DNA of 64,000 bases from contig OY987228.1 of assembly GCA_963920705.1 (NCBI GenBank), positions 13,251,187 to 13,315,186 of the forward strand. The letters are read 5' to 3'. Numbering within the stretch: position 1 is the first letter of the stretch; each line of letters opens with the position of its first letter. The DNA is from Odiellus spinosus (lineage: Eukaryota > Arthropoda > Arachnida > Opiliones > Phalangiidae). Below, in pieces: positions 17,618 through 28,500 of the stretch. A program made the translations under genes and the position numbers. A model generated the notes under the pieces. It searched no databases. It was given only the letters and a program-made list of their open reading frames with translations, and was not told where the DNA came from.

Positions 17618-18387
17618 ATGGCTCGTTATTCTATGGAACCGGAAAATGCTACTAAAGGTAATTATTTTTATTTAAATTAGCATCACGATGCTTACTAAAC
17701 CTTACTTTCATTGTTTAGCATGCAAAGCCAGAGGTTCTAACCTTAGGGTACATTTTAAGGTAAGCGAAATTTATTATACTCAGAATTAGTGATTTTAAGG
17801 GGGAAATGACTGCAAACAACTAAGGATTTAATTGAATAGAACACAAGAGAGACTGCCCAGGCCATCAAAAAGATGCCTTTGCGAAGGGCCCAAAGATTCT
17901 TGAAGAACGTTGTGGCCAAGAAAGAAATTGTTCCATTCAGAAGATTCAACGGCGGTGTTGGTCGTAAAGCCCAAGCCAAGCAATGGGGATGTACCCAAGG
18001 AAGGTGGCCTCAGAAGAGCGCCGAATTCCTTCTTCAACTACTCAGGAATGCGGAAAGTAACGCAGATTGTCGCGGTTTAGACGTTGATAGATTAGTGATT
18101 GAACACATCCAAGTTAATCGCGCCCCTAAGATGAGGAGGAGAACGTACCGAGCTCACGGCAGAATCAACCGTAAGTCTTCTTTTTTTCTTGTAGTTGAAT
18201 GAGTTAATTGTTCCGTTGTAATGAAAGTTTTATTTTCGTAGCTTACATGAGCAGTCCTTGTCATATTGAAGTAATTCTGTCTGAGAAAGAACAAGCCGTA
18301 GCTAAAGCTGCCGTCGATGACGAGGCACCGAAGAAAAAGGTTTCTAAAAAGAAGATGGCCAGACAGAAGATGATGCAAAGGGACTAA
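17618..18387 (+). CDS. RpL17: 60S ribosomal protein L17 (uL22)
   Basis: Large-subunit protein near the peptide exit tunnel. Coding exons 17618-17657, 17719-17759, 17840-18170 and 18242-18387 give 185 aa (184 in human). It begins [19 protein letters not shown] and contains [39 protein letters not shown] and [20 protein letters not shown], all characteristic of eukaryotic L17. It has a Lys-rich tail ending QKMMQRD. Introns are all short (61-80 bp) and phases agree. I saw no snoRNA-like sequence in them. Confidence 0.97.
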
Positions 18388-18427
18388 ACTTAAAACTGTA
18401 TGAAGATGTCCAAAATGGCGAAAAATT

Positions 18428-18433
18428 AATAAA
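18428..18433 (+). terminator. RpL17 polyadenylation signal
   Basis: AATAAA 41 bases after the RpL17 stop codon, a typical distance for a short ribosomal protein 3' UTR. The remaining stretch to the JMY stop (18694) is AT-rich with no feature; the two genes converge there. Confidence 0.6.
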
Positions 18434-18693
18434 AACCATCCTATGACTACAAAAAAAGATTTATTTTTAAAATTACAAAATTATATACTGGTAAAGTGGT
18501 AATATAAATATATTAATTACCTATCATTTATCACAATTCTTTTAGAGTCAACAAGTATATAATTCCAGGTAAAGTCTTAACAAAATATTCTTTCATACAG
18601 TTATCAATTGGAAGATAATTGACAAAGTCACTGTATCTCCGGTAATTTATTTATATATTATCATTAAATTAGTTTTTAAATTTAAGCTTAATT

Positions 18694-21534
18694 TTAATCA
18701 AAATCATTACTTTCGTGACTATGATCCGAATCAGTATCGCTGATATCTACTCTTATACGCGATACAACTGATTTCAGTATACTTTCTAAATTTCCTTCCA
18801 ACGGTAAAGGTAATCTACGAAACGTTGGATTATCTATAAAATTAATAAAAATTAGAGTCAGTGAAAAACATACGAAACTAGTTCCAGTATTAAATAATGT
18901 GATGGTACCATCTAGTTGTTGCCAAGAAATCATTTAAGTACGAAAGAGCCTGAGAATTCATCCGCTATTCACTTCCTTACCTTTCAAAAATGTACTAGAG
19001 CGCGCTCTCCAAAGACTAATTCCCTAAGCTATACCTTGTTGTTTTAGGCGAAAAGTTTTTGATTTTACGGTTTCTTTGATTAATATACTAATATGAAATA
19101 TGCGAAATTTTTGCCCCATGTTCTTAGGTACATAAATGAGTTCTTGTAACTTTTAAATTAAGGTATTTACCATCCGATCGTTTCTTTAATTTAGTTCTAG
19201 CTGCCAAGATATCATTCAATCCGATACTATGAGGTTCTCTCGATTGCATTTTCTCCACATTTAATTTGGGTGTTACTTTAGATTTAACAGATTCGTTACT
19301 CGTATTAAATTGACTGGGGAAAGGTGGAAGAGGTGGTGGTAATGGAGGAGGGGGTGGAATTACTGAAGTAGGTGGTAAAGGAGGAGGGGGAGGAATTACT
19401 GAAGTAGGTGGTAAAGGAGGAGGAGGAATTACCAACGAAGATGGTAAAGGTGGAGGGATGGAAGAAGTGTGAGTACGAAAGGCAGTTTGTTGTTTTTGAG
19501 TTTTGGTATTTCCTGAACCTGAAGTAGAAGATATCGCTACTTCGGATTCTTTTTCCGATAACCAGTCAGCGGGAGGGGGAGGAAGATCTTCGTCTTTAAG
19601 CATAGTTTCTGTCTCTTCGGCTTTCAGAAACTTCTAGAATTAAGTACAATAATGTTAGATTAAACTTTAATATTTAAATTAATTTATCTCTATTAATTCA
19701 AACCTTTCGATATCCTTTCAATCTTTGTAGTGTTTTCTGTCTTTCCATATCTCGAAATTCTTTCAAACCTTTTTCTTCTTTTTCACGTTCAACTTTTTTC
19801 TAAATGAAAACTTTGGTTAAAGGGACCATTTGTTTTTTTTTTTTAAATTAATTTCCAATTAACTGGGGGCCATGAAACGAAAGCTAAGGAAGATCATTGG
19901 CTGCCCTTAGGTGTCCAGTGCCCCTAGCTAAGTCAAAATATTTTACTATTTGAATTGAATGATGTTTCTGCCTCCTTTTAATTTCTTCCTCCTTACTTCT
20001 AGATTTAGTCTTCCTTTCTTCTAATAAAGCTTTCTATAAAGTTAATAAAATCAGTTATTCTGGTTCTAAACTATAATATTTTCATAGTAAAACCTTTTTG
20101 TTTCTTAAAGTCGCTCTTCGTCTATAAACAGAATTTAATTTCTTCTTTAATTTTGATAAATCAGGATGGCTATTGGCTTCGGGATCATCGAGGTTCTCGC
20201 AATCTTCAAAGGATTCTTGGGCGTCAAAAAAAATTCCTTCTTCTTCTTCTCCTACAAAATCAATTTTTTGTCAATCAATATCATCGTAATTTGATTTCAG
20301 CAAACATACCTTTTAATTTATTGTAAATAAAGTTAATTTTTTTCTTCAATAGATTCTCTTCCTCTTCCAAAATTTCTAGTCCCATGTTAAGGCAACTAAA
20401 ATTTGCTTCGTAAATTTCATCATCCATGTACTGAATATCTTTTTTGAGCAAAGAATTTCTCCTCTAAAAGAAAAAAAAAAAAACTCTTGGTTAAAGATTA
20501 TTAGGTTTAATTCGACAAATTCTAACCAATTCTTTGATTCTATCTCTCTGCAGCTCCCTCGTGGCCTTGATAACGTAAAGCAGTTTCAATCTTTCAGCCG
20601 AGACCTTAACATCAACCTCGTGGAATTTTTCGAGCGCATGTAAAGTATAAGCCACTTTCCCAAATTGCATCTGATCATTCAACATTCGATTTCGCTGATC
20701 TAAAAGTATTTTCCAGGTTTTTCGATAATATTCTTCATAAAGATGTTGGACAGCTTCGTCAGCGGATATGTATTGCTCTTTCCATTGCTCGAGTTTGCTC
20801 TTTAAATTTTGCATAATTTTTTGACCTATTTCTCGGGTTTGTAATTGTTGAGTAGTTTCATTAATTTTGATTTGAGCAAATTCTCTTTCTTCTAGGAATT
20901 GCCAAAGTTGGAAGTTGTAGAATTGTCCCAGAGAAACTAATAATTTAGACACAGCTTCTTCTTCAACAGCGTAGATTGAAGCCATTTCGAGCATCGTCTG
21001 GCATCTCTCTCTCAAACTTAAGACTTCGTCTAACTCTCTGGTATTTGTTTCAACTTCATTTTCGTATCCTTTTTGTTTCAGTTCAGTGATACTTTCTTCG
21101 TAATTTGTAAATATTTCCCCCTTTTGAAATAGAACACCCAAGAGAACATTTCTCCCGCATAAATGAAGGGCACTGCACAAATAATCTTGAACCGATTTTG
21201 AAGCTACATTTGGATTAGGTTTAGCTATCTTTTTAAATATTTTTCTCTTTGTTAAGTACACTCGCAAACAGTCTGGGAACTTAATTTCTGGGTGGAGAAG
21301 AGCTAATTGTTGATGAGCGTAGTACAGTTGTTGAACGTTGAATAACCCGGCTTCCGAATTGCTCCAGTTGTCGCTAGCTTGACGGGATCTCTCCAGCATT
21401 GTTATTGCCGCACTATCTAACTCTTCATTCCAAGCTACGAGTAATTTGGTCTGTTTTCCTACATCTCTGTCTTTACTAAAAGTGTCCTTACGCACAGCCA
21501 CCCAGTCTCCAAAATCAAATTCCGTTTCATTCAT
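18694..21534 (-). CDS. JMY/WHAMM-type actin nucleation-promoting factor
   Basis: WASP-family protein that activates Arp2/3, associated in other animals with membranes, microtubules, autophagosomes or p53 signalling. Coding exons: 21534-20527, 20463-20310, 20251-20094, 20033-19947, 19799-19704, 19633-19171, 18833-18694; 701 aa. The N-terminus FDFGDWVAVRKDTF matches the JMY/WHAMM start (DWVAVR), followed by a long helical region, a basic coiled coil (exons 2-5), a proline-rich block with repeated VIPPPPPLPPTS near residues 547-600, one WH2 helix-linker GLNDILAARTKLKKR (about 637-653), and a short connector-acidic tail ending DSDHSHESNDFD. Only one WH2 is evident, where JMY carries several, and the usual penultimate-region Trp of the acidic motif is Phe. 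JMY versus WHAMM orthology is undecided, so no symbol is given. Confidence 0.9.
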
Positions 21535-23335
21535 TTTTTACATTAAAAACAAAACACTGTAAATAAAATCGTAAAAGATGATGACACCCACGTATGTTGT
21601 CTGCTTAAAAAAGTCAGACACATGTGACATAACTTGATAACATATGCTAAGTTCAGCGACGTATCTCGGAGATACCGACTTTATAGAAAATTTACATTAG
21701 ATGGTAGTCTACCGAATTCTTTGGTACGCATCACTGAACACGCTCATAGTTCGACGTCAGGAACGAGTACAAAAGTTACGCAACAGTATAAAAAGGAAAT
21801 AATTCTCAGAAACTTGACGTACTTTTTTATTTTATGTTTTTGCAGCTGATTTCCAGCCTCGTGTACTGGATAAAACTTTTCGGATCCTTACACAGTGTTT
21901 ATTAGGTGACTTAATTATTGAAATAATTAAATATGGTCGGTGTTTCGCAGTTTCGATATAAATACTAATAATGTAAAGTCAATGTGCCGTTTATTGCGAA
22001 GGACAAAAGTGCAATTTGTTATGATTTGGTGTAAAAAAGAAGAACTATTCAACTAGGAATTTATGAGTAAGCCTTGGTTTAATTGGTTACTTGTTTTGTA
22101 CATATGAGATATAACAACGTGTTTGGTTAAGTGGCGGCGTACCGAAAGGCTTAATGTATTTACAATGGAAGCGGTATTTCCGTTACCGCTCAAAAAGACT
22201 ATTCGTGTAAAATGTATTCAACCATTAGTAGGCAAAGGCTACCAACCAACGAGCTCTATGATTCGTGCTTGTGAAATTTTCGCGTTGTGCGAGTGTTTTT
22301 TTTTTTTTTTTCCGAATCGCGTGATGTGTGAACATTCCTGACCTACACGTTATTTTGGATATTATTATCTGGAGCAGCATTCATCGTAGACCTTCAAACT
22401 GGTAAGTTTTTATATAAATTCCATGTTTGTGTTTTGCAAGGATATTAGTTTTATCGTGCTTATTTACGGTATTGAAATTGAATAATTTAATAGGCAAAGT
22501 TGAGAATTGAGCGTAATATGAAGTAATTTGTGGGTCTTCATTACAATTAGTCCTAAGAAATAATAATGCCAAGTGAGGCAGCTTTTATTTAAATCTAAAA
22601 TTTCTTCTATCCTAATATCCCAATTGTTATACTTAAAACGAGACTTTTGGTGAGTTGGACCAAGAATGTTTTCACACGTAGGCTGATAACTTTTAGAGAG
22701 GTCCCCATTTTCGTCGTAGCGGACTTTTTTTTTGCTCGAAAGTTATTAGAGGGCCCTTTTTAGAAGATCTTGAAGGGGCCTCCTTCATTTGTTTTTTAAG
22801 CCTCTTTGAGTGGGTTTTTGGGCTCCTTTGAAGTTTACACGTAGGTTAAAGCCAACTCGGCCTAACCCTGGCGCCGCCACTGCCATGGCTTTTGGATATC
22901 CTTATGCACTATATTAATTAAGTCAAAACACTAAAAACAATTACAAAGTTTAATAGACGCATAGATAAGTACCTTAATTAAAGTAGCCCCACCCTCCTGT
23001 GGCTGGGAAAGGTAAAGAACAAAAGTTCTAACACTATTTTTCAATGTTGTCAGTTACATTCCTGAGTATATTTATGCTATTTATATAAATTACCTAAATT
23101 GTATGAATCCGACCATTTAAAAGTGAGGGATAGATCGATCACTGATGTACATAGTATTTGAACTTTTTGCACAATCAAATTTATCGAAGAATAACTCGTC
23201 AGGCCAATTCTATTCACGTATACTTTTCTCACGGTCTAACAAAAACAACTGTTTTCAGGGAGAGGTGTGGGCCAGTTATAGGATCTTGTTTACAGGGTGA
23301 CCTGCACATTTCCTATCAGATTACAACCCCATCAA
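21535..23335. other. Intergenic region upstream of the JMY-like gene
   Basis: The JMY-like and nrf-6-like genes diverge from here. It is AT-rich, with short chance frames (for example 21634-21849 and 22123-22341) that have no splice-consistent continuation or recognisable motif. It presumably includes the JMY promoter next to 21535. No RNA gene seen. Confidence 0.4.
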
Positions 23336-23762
23336 AAGGGACTCTCTGCGATTTTTAAGTCCCATTTAAATAGATTGTCTGCGATTTTTAAATCCCATTT
23401 AAAGGGACTATCTGCGATTTTTAAATCCCATTTAAAGGGACTATCTGCGATTTTTAAATCCCATTTAAAGGGACTATCTGCGATTTTTAATCAAATTTAA
23501 ATAGACTGTATGCGATTTTTATATCCCATTCAACGGGATTGTCTGCGATTTTTAAATACCTTTTAAAGGGACTGTCGGCAATTTTTAAATCCCATTTAAA
23601 TAGACTGTCTGCGATTTTTAAATCCCATTTAAAGGGACTGTCTGCAATTTTTAAATCCCATTTCAAGGGACTCTCTGCGATTTTTAAATAGCGATTAAAG
23701 GGACTGTCTGCGTTTTTAAATCACATTTAACAATACTGGCTTCGATTGTTAAATCCCCTTTA
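23336..23762. repeat. 33-bp minisatellite, 13 copies
   Basis: Thirteen head-to-tail units of 33 bp built on AAAGGGACTGTCTGCGATTT plus TTTAAATCCCATTT (overlapping halves of one unit). Units 3 and 4 are identical; units 2 and 9 share an AAATAGA start; the last units are eroded and two are 1 bp short. Because 33 is a multiple of three, one strand stays open and yields an artificial repeat peptide. It has no unique spacers, so it is not a CRISPR array. Confidence 0.95.
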
Positions 23763-25010
23763 AAGACGCCTTCTTTTCTAGCTTAGCAGACGACATTGAC
23801 CCTAGGAAATTGTACAGTCAAATAAATGGGAAGAGCATTTTAAAGGGGCAAATTTCATAGCAGATAGGGCCTTTAACCACCTATCTGCTAATATAATTGA
23901 AAGAACCACTTGAAAACTGTTTCTCTTATTTTTTATAACAAAGACAGACAGAAAACTTTGTCCATTAAAAGTCTTATATCTGCTCTGGTTCCCAGAGAAC
24001 AATGAAATGCTTAATCATATATGCAAACGAAGTTAACCAACCATCCATCATGAATGGAACAGACCTACAAAATGCGTCTTTGTATAGCAGATAATCTTTA
24101 TGGGGTGCTTGAGTGGCTAAAGTATATCCCAAATTAAAATTTCAGTATGCAGAAAAAAACTAATATTATGCCTATTTATTTTTTTAATGGAACTATTTGC
24201 GATTTTTAAAGTCCCTTTAAAGTCAACTTCTTTTCTTGCTTAGCATACGATGTTGTTTTAAATTGTGCAGTCAAAGCTAAAGGAAAACAGGGAAAAGTCT
24301 GGGAATTTTAAGATATTTTAAAAAGTCAGGGAATTTAAAGATCTTCCAAGAAGCTAGGAAATTACAATCATTATCTGCAGAACATCATAAAATATTGTTT
24401 TGCCACTCATAAAGGTTGTTTCGCCACTCGATAAAAATCGAGCAAAAGTCCAAAAATGAATCCTATATTAAAATGCAAAAAGCCGTAACTTTTCTTTGCA
24501 ACCACCTAGGCATAAACCGATTGCGCCATAAAAAAGTAGACATTCCGTATATTATTTGAAGATCATGAAATATTGTTTCGCCACTCATAAAAGTTGTGGA
24601 ATTTGAATCTGAAAAAACTGTGGCAACCCTCTAAGCTGTATGCATAAAATAATAATACATAGTTTTCACTAAAGTGGGTAAGTGCCGTTCCCCCCATGTT
24701 GCCAACCACTTGTGAGTGCAGAGGGAAAGGCTAGAGTTCAGTTTTGAAACTGATCTGTTCTGAACTGCACTCACAAGCTCCTGGCAACCTGGGAATGAAA
24801 GCAAAGCTGGGTAAGAGGGGTGGAATTATCTTTTGCCCCTTTACTGAAAACTATGTATTAAAGGGGCCAATTTCAGAGCAGATAAAGCCTGTAATACCCC
24901 CTTTAAATTAGAATGTATTACGTTTTAAAGGCTGGAAACAGTTACTTAATCAGATAATCGCTGGTTTAACCACTTGTTTTTAATTATACGAAAAAACTAA
25001 AAATATAATC
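23763..25010. repeat. Repeat-rich block flanking the minisatellite
   Basis: Segments are duplicated within this stretch. 23763-23822 resembles 24218-24272 (TTCTTTTCT-GCTTAGCA core), and a single diverged 33-bp unit precedes the second copy at about 24184-24217. A block near 23839-23875 resembles 24860-24892 (AAAGGGGC-AATTTC then AGCAGAT). 24369-24440 and 24564-24600 share ATATTGTTTxGCCACTCATAAA. A GGTTGCCA-type end near 24621 suggests further hAT remnants. No gene. Confidence 0.6.
24656..24857 (+). repeat. MITE-like element, copy 2 (intergenic)
   Basis: The best-preserved member of the three-copy family (with 3131-3333 and 40000-40176). The ends are inverted repeats: TACATAGTTTTCACTAAAG at the left and the inverted form of TACATAGTTTTCAGTAAAG at the right. 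The size, lack of ORF and terminal inversion fit a MITE. The target duplication is unclear because the flanks are AT-rich. Confidence 0.85.
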
Positions 25011-25567
25011 ATTAAATTTTAATTATTGTTAGATATAGGAAAAAATCTAAATTTTATGCTTGAATATTTGTTACATACGAGTTACTTTGCTTTCTTCCAA
25101 GTCTAAGAATATCATGAAATGAGTCTCGATATCGTCTTAATAACACCGCACGTCAAAATCAAATTTTCAACAAAAAAATAGTGTTCCATTTTCATACGAG
25201 GAAGCTGGTTCCTTTACCATTCTTCTCGTTATGTTATTTATTTAAAAAAAATATGCAAGACGATGACACGCATCCTTGGCCCTGAAAAATCTTGAAAGTT
25301 TGTGTTTATGATGAGAGGGAGTAAAAATGACTGGGGGGCAAGTACCTAAAAAACCGGAATTTGCGAGATCTTGAGGGCAATGAAACTTAGTGAGTTTCCC
25401 GTTATATGCCACTGTGATTGAGAACTCGACCGCGGCTTACGTGGTTATTTTTTTTTTTTTTATTTGATTATTTCATTCTTCGCGAAAGCAAAGAGTTCGG
25501 GACACTTATTTAGTTATTTTCGCGTTGTTCCGCGTTGAAGTCGCTTTTAGAATCCCAAAATTTCCAA
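25011..25567 (+). promoter_or_regulatory. nrf-6-like gene upstream region
   Basis: Precedes the acyltransferase ATG. AT-rich, with a poly-T tract at about 25448-25461. It includes the probable promoter and 5' UTR, but no defined motif stands out. Confidence 0.3.
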
Positions 25568-28500
25568 ATGAAATTGGTATTTTCCTTGTTAGTTATATTT
25601 TGGGCCCCTTTAGTTCACCATCATCGCGATGGTAGACCCATTTTCGTCCAAGCCGGCTTTTTCTCTCCCGCCAAGGTCAAGATCGAGGATTCTGACCTCG
25701 CCGCCCTTCTAAAATGGGAACGTATTGGCCCCCGTTTCGAATCATTGGTCACTAAAGTGGTGGACGGTATTTGGCCATCTTTTAATACCTCGGCCCAGAA
25801 ATTGAGTTTGAGTACAGAATGTCAATTCTCGGTCGATACCATGTTGAGGGATTTAAAAGGATTGAAAATGTGGGCCATTCAGAGTGAGTTATCTTCGTTA
25901 GAAGTATCATAAATAACCATAAGTATTCTACGATTACTTAATGCTCCTAAGTTTATCACCAGGGCCTTAGTCTGTGCAAATGTTAGCTCTAGTTAGTGCC
26001 TTCTTATGGGGGTCATCCCTACAATTGCGGGGTTCTTTTTAAGGTCAAATATGCAAAAACAATGACCCCATTGAAAGCTGTTTTCCCTTTGCTACTCAAC
26101 GTCGTCTAGCTGTTTATTATATCCGTCCTTCCATTGACACATTTATCTGGTCTTCTGGCAGACGACGTATACCAACCAATAAAGGAAGAGGCCATTCGTG
26201 GATCACTTTTAGCAATGAATTTATCTCCAATATTTATTATTTAACTTGAATCGCTCATATATTAGTCTAAATTGGATGGTCTCATTGAGTTCTTGTTGAA
26301 TCTCTCAAAGTCGTCATACTTATGGTTTATTGTGGTACTTATGGTCGTAACTGTTCCAAGATATTGATTTCTGAGCTAGAATTAAACGGAGCTGCCAATT
26401 TTAATTATTGAATAGTGGTGGACGCTACGGGTTTTCACTCTGGAGGTCAATTCTTTTTCGAGAATTGGTCGTCTTTCGGAGATTACGACCAGTGTCTGGC
26501 CGTCACGGCTCCCGTCGATTGGAGTACCGGTAACCTAAGCATTCGGGGTCAATACTGTCTGGTCGATTTTCAGCCTCCTTTACCACCTAAATGGCATACG
26601 TATTCACGCCCGATGACCATACCCGCTTTAGACGAATTGCATTCTAAACACGAAGTATAACAGTTCATTTATTTTCTTTTAAATTCGCGGTTTTTTGGTT
26701 ACAAAAAAAAATTCACTGAGAGCTTTAAAATTATTCCAATTACTCCAAATTCGGACCAAAACTATTGAGGGGGACATCATTTTATTTTAAGAGCAGTAAA
26801 GTTTTTAGACTATTTAACGAATTTAAGACTAAAGGGTTAATGAAGTATATGCGCGTGAAAATATGAAATTATCCAAACGTTTCTCGGTAAATTACAGATA
26901 ATTGACGAAGTTGCGATCATTTGAACCTTCTAAGCCTAACATTATTGATACTAATGCCGGAAACTAGTCTTAAAATATTTCAACCCTAAAGCACTTGATT
27001 GAAAATGAAGCTTAACTCGTCTTCATTATCCCTTTTATATATTTTTTGTTGTTAAAGCTATTAGGATATCCCTTTAGCCAAACCGTCAATTTAAACGCGA
27101 CTTCATTTTTAATTAAAATCATCCCCAAAAATTTAATTTAAAAAAATCTTTTGGTCTCAGTTTGTTCAAAAACTGAAGTCCTTTGGCTGGGAATTTTATA
27201 ATCGAGGTTTCCGATTCGGTGTTTGTTTACCCTCTACCTGCAAATCCGAAGAAATCGAATTAATTGCGAATTACGGTATTGTTTTCAATTTTATCTCTGA
27301 AAAATACGGGCTATAACAAAATTCGTATTTTAGCCGCTGGTCAAGTGGGTTTCCAAGCTAACGTTCAATCTTGCGAAATCGCCCAACCAAAGAAAGTTGA
27401 AGGATATCATTTTATAATAGCGTAAAACCCTTAATTTTGTCTACAAAAGAATTACAACCCAAACACGATTCCTTAGGAATTAAGAATAAACGTTTTGTTT
27501 GACCAAAAAATATTTTAAAATTGGAAAATAGATTTATTAAACACACCTTATTTACAAGAAGTGTTATTCAAAATATTAAGCTGGTGATAACTATATATAG
27601 TGATGGAATGCTTATTCCACAATGTGTTAAAGTTAGGAAGAATGGTTAACTTCATTTCAGGAGTAGTCTGATTGTCTTCCCACATTTAAAATCACCACCT
27701 GATCAAGGTGGCCGTGGTATACTATTAATTCAAACCTATTTTAAAAAACCTCTTTAAAAATAAGCAAATGTTTTGATTCTGCCTCCTTTTAAAATTGTGG
27801 AATCAACATATAACATTACTTGTTCTCACCAGATAAATTGTTTCTAATGTCAATTTTTTTGGTCAAACGCAACATTTAATTTTAATATTAGCTCGCCCAA
27901 ATTTCTATGGAAAGTTTGGGTTCTTCTTACTTTTAATCTTACGGCACTAAAGCCAAAATGGTTCGAACGAAAAATATTAAATTGATAATATTTTTTTAGT
28001 ATCATACTGGGAATGTTCGTTTTGACCGGAATCCTGTGTAGCTTTATGGACTCGGGAGAGGAGAAATTTGACAAGAAAATCGATAAGAGTAAACGTGACA
28101 AATTCGAGTTTTGAAAATTTATACGGAGTCTTTTAATAAGTCGACCCACCCCTCTCTCTCTCTATATATATAGGCTTCCCTTGTAGTTTAATAGACGCGT
28201 TTTCGGCTTACCGTAACGCCAGTCAAGCCTTGACCCTTCCAGTAACCCCTGACCCTACGACCACTTTCTTCAGCGGGGTCAAATGCCTGGCCATGATTTG
28301 GGTCATCGCTATTCATATGTTGATCGTTGCTTATCAAAGCAATATAATGCGTAAGCGATAAGTAATTTATCCAAGCGATTTATCTTTAATTAATCTATTT
28401 TAATTAAGGGGGTCACGGTAAACAGAGGGACCGAAATGGTAAATGGTACATTCAGTTTTTTACCAACGGCCAAGTATCTGTTGATATCTTCTTTTTCGTA

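Noticed and set aside
23297..23500. ORF with repeated peptide GLSAIFKSHLK
   Set aside because: It is the translation of the 33-bp minisatellite; the open frame follows from the period being a multiple of three.
23336..23762. CRISPR-like regular repeat array
   Set aside because: Units are contiguous with no unique spacers, in a eukaryotic genome.
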